A stretch of 64,000 bases of DNA, taken from Denitrovibrio sp. Lineage in GTDB: Bacteria; Chrysiogenota; Deferribacteres; Deferribacterales; Geovibrionaceae. Where the stretch lies: positions 372,001 to 436,000 of the forward strand of contig PKTN01000001.1 of assembly GCA_002869185.1 (NCBI GenBank). The letters are read 5' to 3'. Positions 55,473 through 63,246 of this stretch are shown piece by piece (position 1 is the first letter of the stretch; each line of letters opens with the position of its first letter). The notes under the pieces are model-generated. The model saw only the letters and a program-made list of their open reading frames with translations, had not been told where the DNA came from and made no database searches. The position numbers were made by a program, and so were the translations under genes.

Positions 55473-57383
55473 GTGGTAGTATCCCATTATTTAACGATAA
55501 AACTATTCTTCTGTCGCTTGGTATATGATACTGTTACAGATGCGATTATTATTATTGGTTTTTGTTCTTCATCTTCAGTTTTTGCAATTTCACAAGTACA
55601 ACTCAGCGAGCAGTTTGACCAATATAAACTCGCCCCATACATAGAGATGCTAAAAGATAAGGACGGAAAACTCTCATTGGAAGAGGTTTCTAGTGCTGAA
55701 TACAATTCTGAGTTCATTGATGTCAAAGGGAAATCGCCTAATGTAGGCTTTTTGAATTCTCAAAAATGGCAAGCTTATTGGGTCAGGTTCAACATAAAGA
55801 GTGATTATAAAAAGAGCCATGAGGTCTTTCTTGAGTATCTCTATCCTCATATTGATAAAATTGAGCTTTACCAATTAAACAACGGAAATATTGTTAACTA
55901 TAAGCTTGTTGGTGATAAATTTAAATTTGCTGAACGAGAACTAGATTTTAGAAACTTTGTTTTCAAACTTAAGCTACCTGCCAATTCAAATACACATATA
56001 TACTTACGCATGGAGACTGATGGTTTAATGCGTATACCTCTGATGTTGTGGGAGAAATCTTCATTCATTAAAAAAGTAAATAAAGAGCAGACGCTTTATG
56101 GAATCTATTTTGGAATCATGATCACAATGATAGTTTATAATTTCTTTTTATGGGTTTACCTAAGAGACAAAAACTACATTTACTACGTATTGTATATATC
56201 ATTTTTCTTATTGGTTCAGTTTGCAAATACCAGAATGGATGCTGAGTATATATATTTTAATATGCCAGCTTTAGCTAATATATTTTATCCAATTTTATGG
56301 CACCTGACCCTCTTTTTTGCAGTACTTTTTGCCAAAAGTTTCCTTGATACTAAAGATAAATTTCCAAAAATTAATTTTGTTATGAATATCTTTGGGTTAG
56401 TGAGTTTAATAGGGATAGGGCTGACTATATTTTTGGGATATGAAGTAGGGTTACTCCCATTAGTGTTCATCACAGGGATATTTCTACCACCATTACTACT
56501 GTTTTCAGGTGTATACACTTGGATAAAAGGGCAGACTACCGCAAGGTATTTTGTTATTGCATGGTTGCTACTAGTTATAAGCGCAATAGCTTTTAACTTA
56601 TATAATATAGGGGTTTTGCCTGATTTAGACATAATAGCACATAGTACATATATAGGGTCTGGATTTGAAGTACTCTTCTTGTCATTAGCTCTTGGGCACA
56701 AAATGAAAATTATTGAGATAGAAAAGCTTAAAGCTCAAGCAGAAGCACTCAAATATCAGACTGATTTTGCTTATGATTTAGAGATTCAAGTGACTGAAAG
56801 AACGAAAGAATTAGAACTTAAAAACAAGATAATTACTGAACAGAATGATAAGCTAGAGCATATTGCTATGATAGATGCACTTACTGATATACCAAATAGA
56901 AGACGGTTTAATGAGGTTATCTGTAATGAATGGTTTAGAGCATTGAGATCGAATTCAATCATCTCTGTTGCTATGGTTGATATAGACCACTTTAAGCAAT
57001 ACAATGATGCTTTTGGGCATGATGTTGGTGATATATGTTTGCAAAAAGTAGCTAAAACATTAAATGAAACCATGCAACGTCATGGTGATTTTGTAGCTAG
57101 ATATGGTGGAGAGGAGTTTGCAGTCGTACTCCCACATACTAATAACGAAGACGCTCTAACACTGCTAGAGAAGATGAGAATAGGGGTGGAAGAGCTTTGT
57201 ATCGCCACTGCGAAGCATCTTAAAGAAGAATATATAACTATAAGCATTGGAACATCTACTATCGTCCCAGGCGAAAATAACGATTACAAGCAATTAGTCA
57301 AAGAAGCTGATAAAGCACTATATAAAGCCAAAAATGCTGGAAGAAACAGAGTAGTAACTTTTCAGAATAGTAATCACGAATAA
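55473..57383 (+). CDS. Diguanylate cyclase with 7TMR-DISM sensor (N-terminus uncertain)
   Basis: Makes c-di-GMP. Order: periplasmic 7TMR-DISMED2 domain (about 45-190), seven membrane helices (about 205-400), a coiled coil (about 415-455) and GGDEF (about 465-630) with active site RYGGEEFAVVLP (near 545) and the inhibitory I-site RHGD exactly five residues before it. 636 aa from the GTG at 55473, but no ribosome site precedes any start. The natural signal peptide seems to begin at ATG 55540 in another frame; adding one T to the T5 run near 55560 gives MRLLLLVFCSSSSVFA in frame. A one-base deletion or read error is therefore likely. Confidence 0.85.
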   Translation: MVVSHYLTIKLFFCRLVYDTVTDAIIIIGFCSSSSVFAISQVQLSEQFDQYKLAPYIEMLKDKDGKLSLEEVSSAEYNSEFIDVKGKSPNVGFLNSQKWQAYWVRFNIKSDYKKSHEVFLEYLYPHIDKIELYQLNNGNIVNYKLVGDKFKFAERELDFRNFVFKLKLPANSNTHIYLRMETDGLMRIPLMLWEKSSFIKKVNKEQTLYGIYFGIMITMIVYNFFLWVYLRDKNYIYYVLYISFFLLVQFANTRMDAEYIYFNMPALANIFYPILWHLTLFFAVLFAKSFLDTKDKFPKINFVMNIFGLVSLIGIGLTIFLGYEVGLLPLVFITGIFLPPLLLFSGVYTWIKGQTTARYFVIAWLLLVISAIAFNLYNIGVLPDLDIIAHSTYIGSGFEVLFLSLALGHKMKIIEIEKLKAQAEALKYQTDFAYDLEIQVTERTKELELKNKIITEQNDKLEHIAMIDALTDIPNRRRFNEVICNEWFRALRSNSIISVAMVDIDHFKQYNDAFGHDVGDICLQKVAKTLNETMQRHGDFVARYGGEEFAVVLPHTNNEDALTLLEKMRIGVEELCIATAKHLKEEYITISIGTSTIVPGENNDYKQLVKEADKALYKAKNAGRNRVVTFQNSNHE

Positions 57384-57468
57384 AATCTAATTAAATAATC
57401 TTCATTTATTACTTTATCAATCCAGTAATGAATACAATATTCATTATTGAAGTATTAAAGAGGTTGAT

Positions 57469-57475
57469 ATGGCGC
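57469..57475 (+). pseudogene. First codons of a TetR-like gene interrupted by the IS
   Basis: AGAGGTTGAT precedes ATG GCG C, where the insertion sequence begins. Removing the element and one copy of the GCGC duplication joins this to 58670 and restores the reading MAQVLKDEIKNNILVAAEAM. Confidence 0.75.
57472..57475. repeat. Left target-site duplication GCGC of the IS
   Basis: GCGC directly abuts the left end TGTAACC; the same four bases follow the right end at 58666-58669. Four-base duplications are usual for IS407-group elements. Because GCGC is self-complementary, an inverted-repeat extension is formally possible, but the restored gene frame favours a duplication. Confidence 0.75.
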
Positions 57476-57516
57476 TGTAACCATACCTGTTTTAGTGCCA
57501 ACTCATAGTTAGATTT

Positions 57517-58278
57517 TCACATATTTGCAGCATGCTCCATCGGTGTCAAGTTGTTCAATGATTCATGCGGTCTTTCATAGTTGTATTCGTTTATCCAAGC
57601 CTCCGCTTTATCTCTCACATCCGATAAACTCTCGAACACATAAAAGTCTAGTATTTCAGTTCTAAATGTCTTGTTAAACCTCTCGATATAGGAATTCTGA
57701 AAAGGCTTTCCTGGCTGTATGAATTCCAGCTCCACATCGTGATATTCTGCCCAGTCTGCAAGCTTCAGTGATATAAACTCAGGACCATTGTCCATCCTGA
57801 GTTTAGCAGGATAACCTCGCCATGACCCTATTCTGTCGAGCACTCTTACGACTCTTTCAGCGGGCAGATTTAGATCAATCTCTATTGCCAAAGCTTCACG
57901 ATTATAGTCATCCACAACGTTAAACGTCCTGAATCTCCTTCCGCAATACAGGCTGTCACTCATGAAATCTATAGACCAGCATTGGTTAATAGATTCTGGA
58001 ACAGACAAAGGGCTAGGATTCCTATTAGGAAGCCTTCTCTTCCCTTTACGCCTCATATTTAGCTTCAGGTTACAATAAACCCTATGAACCCGCTTATGGT
58101 TCCATTTATAGCCATGCCGACGGATAATTTGGAAAAGTTTACCAAATCCATAACGAGGATACCGTTCACTGAATTCAAGCAAAGCAGATATAACTGGCTT
58201 ATCTCTTTCAGCATCGGGCTGGTAACTGTAAACTGTTCGACTGATACCTATGTGTTTACAAGCCTGTCTGATACTCAA
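57517..58278 (-). CDS. IS3-family transposase OrfB (DDE integrase domain)
   Basis: Catalytic part, 253 aa as a separate frame, normally made as a fusion with OrfA. HTH_21-like N-terminus (FGKLFQIIRRHGYKWNHKRV) is followed by the rve core: D in CWSIDFMSDSLYCG, D in LRMDNGPEFIS and E in NSYIERFNKTFRTEIL, the DDE triad. FRTFNVVDDYNREALAIEID is typical of the IS407 group. No stop or gap within the domain. Confidence 0.94.
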   Translation of the reverse strand: MSIRQACKHIGISRTVYSYQPDAERDKPVISALLEFSERYPRYGFGKLFQIIRRHGYKWNHKRVHRVYCNLKLNMRRKGKRRLPNRNPSPLSVPESINQCWSIDFMSDSLYCGRRFRTFNVVDDYNREALAIEIDLNLPAERVVRVLDRIGSWRGYPAKLRMDNGPEFISLKLADWAEYHDVELEFIQPGKPFQNSYIERFNKTFRTEILDFYVFESLSDVRDKAEAWINEYNYERPHESLNNLTPMEHAANM

Positions 58279-58328
58279 TTCAAAAGTATCACGGCAGTAG
58301 TCAACCAGTCCTCGCTTCTCCGACGGCT

Positions 58329-58595
58329 TTAGAGCTTTTTTTCTATCACATCCTTGAGAACCCGATTCTCTAAGCTGAGATCTGCAAACATTTGCTTCAG
58401 CTTGCGATTCTCATCTTCGAGCTCTTTTAATCTCTTTACGTCAGAGGCTTCCATACCTCCGTATTTGGATTTCCAGTTGTAGTAGGTAGCGTCACTGATA
58501 CCGTATTCTCGGCAGATGTCTTTTACCTGTCTTCCTGCTTCGGCTTCTTTGAGTATTTTTACGATCTGAGTTTCTGAAAATCGACTGCGTTTCAT
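58329..58595 (-). CDS. IS3-family transposase OrfA (helix-turn-helix)
   Basis: An 88-aa DNA-binding protein: MKRSRFSETQIVKILKEAEA, the HTH region VKDICREYGISDATYYNWKS and a leucine-zipper-like end (DENRKLKQMFADLSLENRVL). It ends VIEKKL-stop within the frameshift site. Confidence 0.94.
   Translation of the reverse strand: MKRSRFSETQIVKILKEAEAGRQVKDICREYGISDATYYNWKSKYGGMEASDVKRLKELEDENRKLKQMFADLSLENRVLKDVIEKKL
58334..58342 (-). promoter_or_regulatory. Programmed -1 frameshift site of the IS
   Basis: On the minus strand the end of orfA reads GAA AAA AAG CTC TAA, containing the efficient heptamer A AAA AAG. A -1 slip continues as ALKPSEKRGLVDYC and runs without a stop into OrfB, giving the OrfAB transposase expected for this family. 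Confidence 0.85.
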
Positions 58596-58665
58596 CGAGT
58601 CCTCCTAAGTAATTATTAACGGAAAACTCTAATTATGAAAGGTACTATTTTACGGTATGGCTACA

Positions 58666-58833
58666 GCGCAAGTGTTAAAAGATGAAATAAAAAATAATAT
58701 CTTAGTAGCAGCTGAGGCAATGTTTTTAAGTAAAGGATATAAGAAAGCAACAATCCAGAATAGATCACACCAACTAACTCATTCAACACTAACTAAACAC
58801 CTCATGCTTCTTATGCTCTACTATGTAACTTAA
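58666..58833 (+). pseudogene. Remnant of a TetR-family regulator, interrupted and truncated
   Basis: After the right GCGC copy the frame continues QVLKDEIKNNILVAAEAMFL then SKGYKKATIQN, a typical TetR first and second helix (residues 3-33). The expected DIAxxAGVSxGTxYxYF recognition helix is missing. The frame runs through unrelated residues to a TAA at 58831-58833, inside the candidate dif site. The gene was thus cut short as well as hit by the IS. Confidence 0.65.
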
Positions 58834-58855
58834 CATAATATATCTTATCGGACGT
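58828..58855 (-). other. Candidate dif site (XerCD recombination site)
   Basis: A 28-bp site with the 11+6+11 layout of dif. The plus-strand left arm ACTTAACATAA (58828-58838) is the complement of the XerD half-site TTATGTTAAGT (E. coli TTATGTTAAAT). The centre is TATATC. The right arm TTATCGGACGT (58845-58855) fits the more variable XerC half. It lies in a gene-free gap, in a region where gene orientation converges from both sides. Confidence 0.6.
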
Positions 58856-59286
58856 TATATGTTTTACACTAGGATTGTGGTTTTATGAGTTTAAAGATTG
58901 CGTATATGGTTGATGTATATGTGTATTTTGATTTGTGATCACACTGTGGATAAGTGTGTGTTAGAATAATTATGTAATATTAGCAATAAATTAGATGCTT
59001 TAACTCAACATTTGAAGCCTATTCTGATTATCAGATTATGAAATTGATTGTGGATAAAACCAGAGCTATATATAGCCCTATAAAGCGATTTAGTAATTAT
59101 TCTAAGGTATTTGCATGTGGCAAGACTGATCATGCGTTAAAACGCTCGTAGCTTGCTTGTGTTTATATGTAATAGTAACTAACCAGAATCTAGTGATCAA
59201 CCCTATCCTATTTTTCCTTAGAAATGGCAAAGCCCGTAATCAAATCAATGACTACGGGCATTATATGTTTATTAAGTATGCTTGTT
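58834..59286. other. Gene-free region with DnaA-box-like sites
   Basis: About 450 bp without a credible gene. It holds the rest of the dif candidate, two perfect DnaA boxes TGTGGATAA (58945-58953 and 59049-59057, same orientation, complement of TTATCCACA), AT-rich stretches between them, a short GCGTT/AACGC hairpin near 59135 and a terminator hairpin for the gene to the right. Confidence 0.55.
59230..59259 (-). terminator. Hairpin terminator after the C4-dicarboxylate carrier gene
   Basis: GCCCGTAATCA (59232-59242) and TGACTACGGGC (59249-59259) pair over 11 bp with one G-U and a 6-nt loop. In the leftward direction it is followed only by TTTGCC, so efficiency may be moderate. 28 bp after the stop. 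Confidence 0.65.
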
Positions 59287-60612
59287 CTAGATGAGCACTA
59301 AAGCGAGTGCATATCCTACTAGACAAGATGTGGTGACTGATAGTAAACCAGGAACCATGAAACTGTGATTAAAGTAGTATTTACCAATCTTTGTTGTTCC
59401 AGTGCTGTCAAAGTTACATGTTGCGATATCTGATGGATAGTTCGGGATAAAGAAGTATCCGTAACATGAAGGCATGATACCTATAAGGAGTGCTGGTGGA
59501 AGCCCCATAGCAAGACCTACTGGAAGCATCATTCTACATGTCGCAGCTTGTGAATTTACAACGACTGATACAGTAAACATCGCAAGTGCGAATGTCCATG
59601 GGTATGCCTGTACCATTGTTGTGATACCAGCTTTAAAACTTGGCATTGCGAACTGGAAGTATGTATCACTCATCCATGCAATACCGAAGATCGCAATCGC
59701 TGCTACCATACCAGATTTAAATACTACGCCTTCTGGTACTTTATTAGTTTTTGTTTTAGTTACGATAAGGATTATACCACCAAAAGCGAGCATCATCATT
59801 TGGATAATAATGGACATTTTGATTGGTTTTGCTCCATCCGCAATAGTTCTAATTGCTGGAAACATAGCAATTATAACTATAGTTACAAGAGCTAAGAAAA
59901 ATATTATTACAGCGTGTTTTGCAGATGCAGGAAGTGTTTCGTCAAGTGTAGTAGCTGTAGTATTTTTAATACGCTCAGCCCAAAGTGGATCTTTCAATCT
60001 CTTCTGATATTCTGGATCATCAGCAAGTTCTTTACCCCTTCTAAGGCTATATAATGACATAACTATACAACCACAAAGTGTTGCTGGGATTGTTACTCCA
60101 AGTATAGTAAGGAGTGTTATACCTGAACCTACTCCTGAAAGCTGTGAAAGATAGTATACAACTGCCGCAGAAATAGGACTCGCTGTAATTCCAAGCTGTG
60201 AAGCTACAGATGCTGCACCCATTGGACGTTCTGGACGTATGCCGTTTTTCAGAGCCACATCACCAATAATAGGCATGATAGAGTATACTGCGTGACCAGT
60301 ACCAAGCATGAATGTCATTGTGTATGTAACAAGTGGACCGTATATTGTGATCCTCTTTGGGTTAGATCTGAGAAGCCTTTCTGCAACCTGAAGCATATAC
60401 TTCAGACCACCAGCAGCTTCAAGGATTGAAGCACATGTCACAACAGCGAGGATGATTAGCATTACTGTTATCGGTGGAGACGTTGGAGCCATACCGAAAA
60501 CAAAGACCTCAACTGCGAGACCTATACCAGAAACCACTCCGAGACCGATACCGCCGAAACGGCTACCTGTGTAGAGCATTATCAATAAAAACATAAATTG
60601 CATATATAACAT
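59287..60612 (-). CDS. Anaerobic C4-dicarboxylate transporter, DcuA/DcuB family
   Basis: Inner-membrane carrier of 441 aa for fumarate/succinate exchange or aspartate uptake under anaerobic growth. About 10-12 helices. Family segments are MLYTGSRFGGIGLGVVSGIG, EAAGGLKYMLQVAERLLRSN, TFMLGTGHAVYSIMPIIGDV and PERPMGAASVASQLGITASP. DcuA versus DcuB cannot be decided, but the adjacent DcuS/DcuR-like pair favours regulated fumarate respiration. It starts after GGGAGGTACATC. Confidence 0.93.
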   Translation of the reverse strand: MLYMQFMFLLIMLYTGSRFGGIGLGVVSGIGLAVEVFVFGMAPTSPPITVMLIILAVVTCASILEAAGGLKYMLQVAERLLRSNPKRITIYGPLVTYTMTFMLGTGHAVYSIMPIIGDVALKNGIRPERPMGAASVASQLGITASPISAAVVYYLSQLSGVGSGITLLTILGVTIPATLCGCIVMSLYSLRRGKELADDPEYQKRLKDPLWAERIKNTTATTLDETLPASAKHAVIIFFLALVTIVIIAMFPAIRTIADGAKPIKMSIIIQMMMLAFGGIILIVTKTKTNKVPEGVVFKSGMVAAIAIFGIAWMSDTYFQFAMPSFKAGITTMVQAYPWTFALAMFTVSVVVNSQAATCRMMLPVGLAMGLPPALLIGIMPSCYGYFFIPNYPSDIATCNFDSTGTTKIGKYYFNHSFMVPGLLSVTTSCLVGYALALVLI

Positions 60613-60632
60613 GATGTACCTCCCATGTTAGT

Positions 60633-60691
60633 CAGCCAGTTGGCTGGTTTAGTTTCTAATAGGAGTATACATCGTTCAATGCAGGTGTAAA
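60633..60691 (-). promoter_or_regulatory. Promoter and palindrome upstream of the C4-dicarboxylate carrier
   Basis: Minus-strand TTTACA (60686-60691) and TATACT (60664-60669) with a 16-nt spacer form a good sigma-70 promoter. Downstream, in the leader, is CAGCCAGTTGGCTG (60633-60646), 6-bp arms with a 2-bp centre. This could be an operator, or a hairpin near the ribosome site. Binding by the adjacent DcuR-like regulator is possible. Confidence 0.55.
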
Positions 60692-60847
60692 GTATTAGGA
60701 GATAAGAGTTTTTTAGGATTTAAAGAACTTTTTGCTCATATTGCTCACAGTAAGGTTAGTACTTTGTGGCAGAGTAAAGTTGGTTCAATATGCAGCCACG
60801 TAATCTTGCTCCTGATACTCGCCGTATGTGTTCTTAATTTTGATGAT

Positions 60848-61531
60848 TTAGATATTTGATGGTTTGCAAAACCGTTTCTCAGGTCTACCTACTGTTCCGT
60901 AGTCGATATCAACAGTCAAAAGCCCTGTTCCAGTCAGGTATTCAAGGTAGCGTCTAGCAGTATTTCTACTCGCTCCGATGCACTTACCAACCTCGTCAGC
61001 CCCCATTGCCTCCCTCTTTTCTTCAAATACTGCCATGATCTTTTTGAGTGTAATAGGGTCGATACCTTTTGGCATTTCTGAATGATTTATAACATTATCA
61101 GTATGTCTATCTAGCATGTGGTCTATGTCATCCTGCTCAAGAGTCTTACTACTTTTAAGTTCTTTATGGTATTCAACAAATCTATTAAGTGATTTTTTAA
61201 ACCTTTCGAAGACAACAGGTTTTACGATATAATCGAATGCCCCACCACGAACCGCTTCTTGCAATGATTCTACATCTCTTGATGCAGTCACAAGTATGAT
61301 ATCAGTGGCAATACCTGCAGATCTTACACGCCATAGGAAGTCCATCCCTGAGCCTTCTGGAAAATACAGATCAAGCAGAACTAATTCAGGTTTAAGAATC
61401 TCCATCATTTCGAACGCATCATCAAGCCCGTTAGCTATACCAACCACTTCAAACCCTTCTACTTTCTCAGTAAATCTTCTATGAAGGTTAGCTATATCAA
61501 CGTCATCTTCAACTACTAAAACCTTTATCAT
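60848..61531 (-). CDS. DcuR/CitB-family response regulator
   Basis: A 227-aa regulator starting at the ATG that overlaps the kinase stop (ATGA); a longer frame upstream is inside the kinase gene. Receiver domain with E8-D9-D10, phospho-acceptor D54 (LVLLDLYFPEGSG), Thr in LVTASRD and the Lys in YIVKPV. The C-terminal winged helix (VGKCIGASRNTARRYLEYL) is typical of DcuR, CitB and MalR. It probably activates the neighbouring carrier gene in response to C4-dicarboxylates or citrate. Confidence 0.9.
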   Translation of the reverse strand: MIKVLVVEDDVDIANLHRRFTEKVEGFEVVGIANGLDDAFEMMEILKPELVLLDLYFPEGSGMDFLWRVRSAGIATDIILVTASRDVESLQEAVRGGAFDYIVKPVVFERFKKSLNRFVEYHKELKSSKTLEQDDIDHMLDRHTDNVINHSEMPKGIDPITLKKIMAVFEEKREAMGADEVGKCIGASRNTARRYLEYLTGTGLLTVDIDYGTVGRPEKRFCKPSNI

Positions 61532-63132
61532 ATTTGCCTCGTTATAGGTAACTTGACTATAAAGCATGCACCACCAAGCCTATCTGAAACACCAGCCTCT
61601 ATATGACCATCCAAAGCTTTCAAGGCCATAGATAAGTTATACAGCCCTATTCCTCTGCTATCAGATTTTGTAGAAACACCTTTTTGGAATATATCTATAT
61701 CTGTTGGAAGACCTTTTCCTGTATCTTCTACTTGCATAAAAAGGTGATCTTCTTCTTCAAATAATCGCATTGAAACCTTTGGTGCAACTAAGGTATTACT
61801 TTTTGCAGCGTCTATAGCATTGTCTAAAAGATTTCCTAAGACAGTGACTACTTGCTCAGGTTTAGTCGGGCTAGTAACCCACTTACCAGTAAAATCGACC
61901 TCGAATGCACATTTTATTTCACCCGCCCTATTATACTTGCCTAAAATAATTCCTGCAATCATAGGGCAATTTACGTTTGTATCAGTGAATTCCACAAGTT
62001 TATGGTATCCCTCAGATTCTTTAAGGATGACAGATTTAGCCTCGTCATATTCCTCTAACTGTAAAAGACCACTAATAGCATGGAGTTTATTAGAGTACTC
62101 ATGACTCTGCACCCTAAGAAGCTCCGAGCATTGCCTAACCTGTTGAAGCTCATTATTCAGGTAATCCATCTCACCTTTACGCCTGAATGTCGCAACTGCC
62201 CCATATACTTTATCATTTATTATGACCGTCTTAATGTTAAATAGTGTTAAATGACCATTAATAAAAAGCTCTTCATCCTTCACTTCATCTCTGTTTTGCA
62301 TCCTTTGCGTTAGCATAACCTCAGGTAAAAAATTCTCAATATTGGCTCCAGTCATTTCATCAGCCAAGCCTAAAATCCTTTTAGCTTCGTTATTAGTAAA
62401 CCTTATCAAACCTTCCTCGTTAACAGCTATAATCCCAGCTCTAACAGAGTTTAGGATGACCTCTCGTTCTCTATGTAATGACGCTATCTCGTATGGTTCA
62501 AGCCCAAGAGTCAGTTTTTTAACATATCCAGCGATCATGCTAGCGGTTATTAAACCTACAAAAAGCATAATGAATAAGTAAGTCGCTGGCTCCTTTTGTG
62601 CATTATGGATAACTTTCATAACACTCGTCTCTAGGTAGCCGACAGATGCGAAACCTAAGATACTGCCATCTATATCCTTAACAGGTGAAAAACCTCTGAG
62701 TGAAAGTCCTAAAGTACCAACCGCTCGTGATGTATATGACTCACCATTTTGAACTGCAGCAGAAAAATCACCACCTACAAATTTTTGACCGATACGCTCT
62801 TTTACAGGGTGTGCTAAACGTATACCGTCTCGTCTAGCGACAACGATAAACTGCGCACCAATCTCTTTTTGCATGTCTAATAATATGTTTTGAAGTTGCT
62901 CGTTGGTTTCACCAGACCTTAGAGCGCTTATAACCATAGGCATTCTTGCGACTGTTTTTGCGAAATCAAGAGTTCGTTTTTTGTGTGATTCTTCTAAGAA
63001 GTTACCTACTATCCCATTGAATAGCACTGCTGTAACACCTATTTGCAAGAACACTAAGACAGATATCATGATAATCATCTGCCCTTTTATAGTTTTTGGG
63101 ATAAAGAATAAAATACCTTTGCCTGCTTTCAT
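61528..63132 (-). CDS. DcuS/CitA-family sensor histidine kinase
   Basis: A 534-aa membrane kinase. TM1 (about 17-38), a periplasmic PAS/sCache domain with RRDGIRLAHPVKERIGQKFVG and RGFSPVKDIDGSILGFASVG (the ligand-binding pattern of DcuS/CitA), TM2 (about 187-206), a cytoplasmic PAS (about 225-330), the phospho-acceptor helix VQSHEYSNKLHAISGLLQLE (His near 344) and a HATPase domain (NLLDNAIDAA, DTGKGL, SRGIGLYNL). Co-transcribed with the response regulator. Confidence 0.92.
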   Translation of the reverse strand: MKAGKGILFFIPKTIKGQMIIMISVLVFLQIGVTAVLFNGIVGNFLEESHKKRTLDFAKTVARMPMVISALRSGETNEQLQNILLDMQKEIGAQFIVVARRDGIRLAHPVKERIGQKFVGGDFSAAVQNGESYTSRAVGTLGLSLRGFSPVKDIDGSILGFASVGYLETSVMKVIHNAQKEPATYLFIMLFVGLITASMIAGYVKKLTLGLEPYEIASLHREREVILNSVRAGIIAVNEEGLIRFTNNEAKRILGLADEMTGANIENFLPEVMLTQRMQNRDEVKDEELFINGHLTLFNIKTVIINDKVYGAVATFRRKGEMDYLNNELQQVRQCSELLRVQSHEYSNKLHAISGLLQLEEYDEAKSVILKESEGYHKLVEFTDTNVNCPMIAGIILGKYNRAGEIKCAFEVDFTGKWVTSPTKPEQVVTVLGNLLDNAIDAAKSNTLVAPKVSMRLFEEEDHLFMQVEDTGKGLPTDIDIFQKGVSTKSDSRGIGLYNLSMALKALDGHIEAGVSDRLGGACFIVKLPITRQI

Positions 63133-63246
63133 ATTCTACCATCTAAATGCCTTTTTCATAAATATACCCTTCTTAAATAAACTTACAACATAGAATCAAA
63201 TTAAAGGCTTTAAAAAACTAGATAATGGCATTATGATGAAGACCTT

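Larger units (their letters stand above)
57476..58665 (-). mobile_element. IS3-family insertion sequence, IS407-like, complete (1190 bp)
   Basis: Ends are imperfect inverted repeats: TGTAACCATACC at the left (57476) and, on the other strand, TGTAGCCATACC at the right (58665). Further matches inside include TAGTGCC/TAGTACC, TCATAGTTAGA/TCATAATTAGA and TTTTC. Two frames, orfA and orfB, carry a -1 slippery site. Both look intact, so the element may be active. Transcribed leftwards. Confidence 0.93.

Noticed and set aside
58834-59286. Chromosomal origin oriC, because of DnaA boxes and AT-rich DNA
   Set aside because: Genes on both sides mostly run towards the region, no dnaA, dnaN, gidA or parAB is near, and a dif-like site is adjacent.
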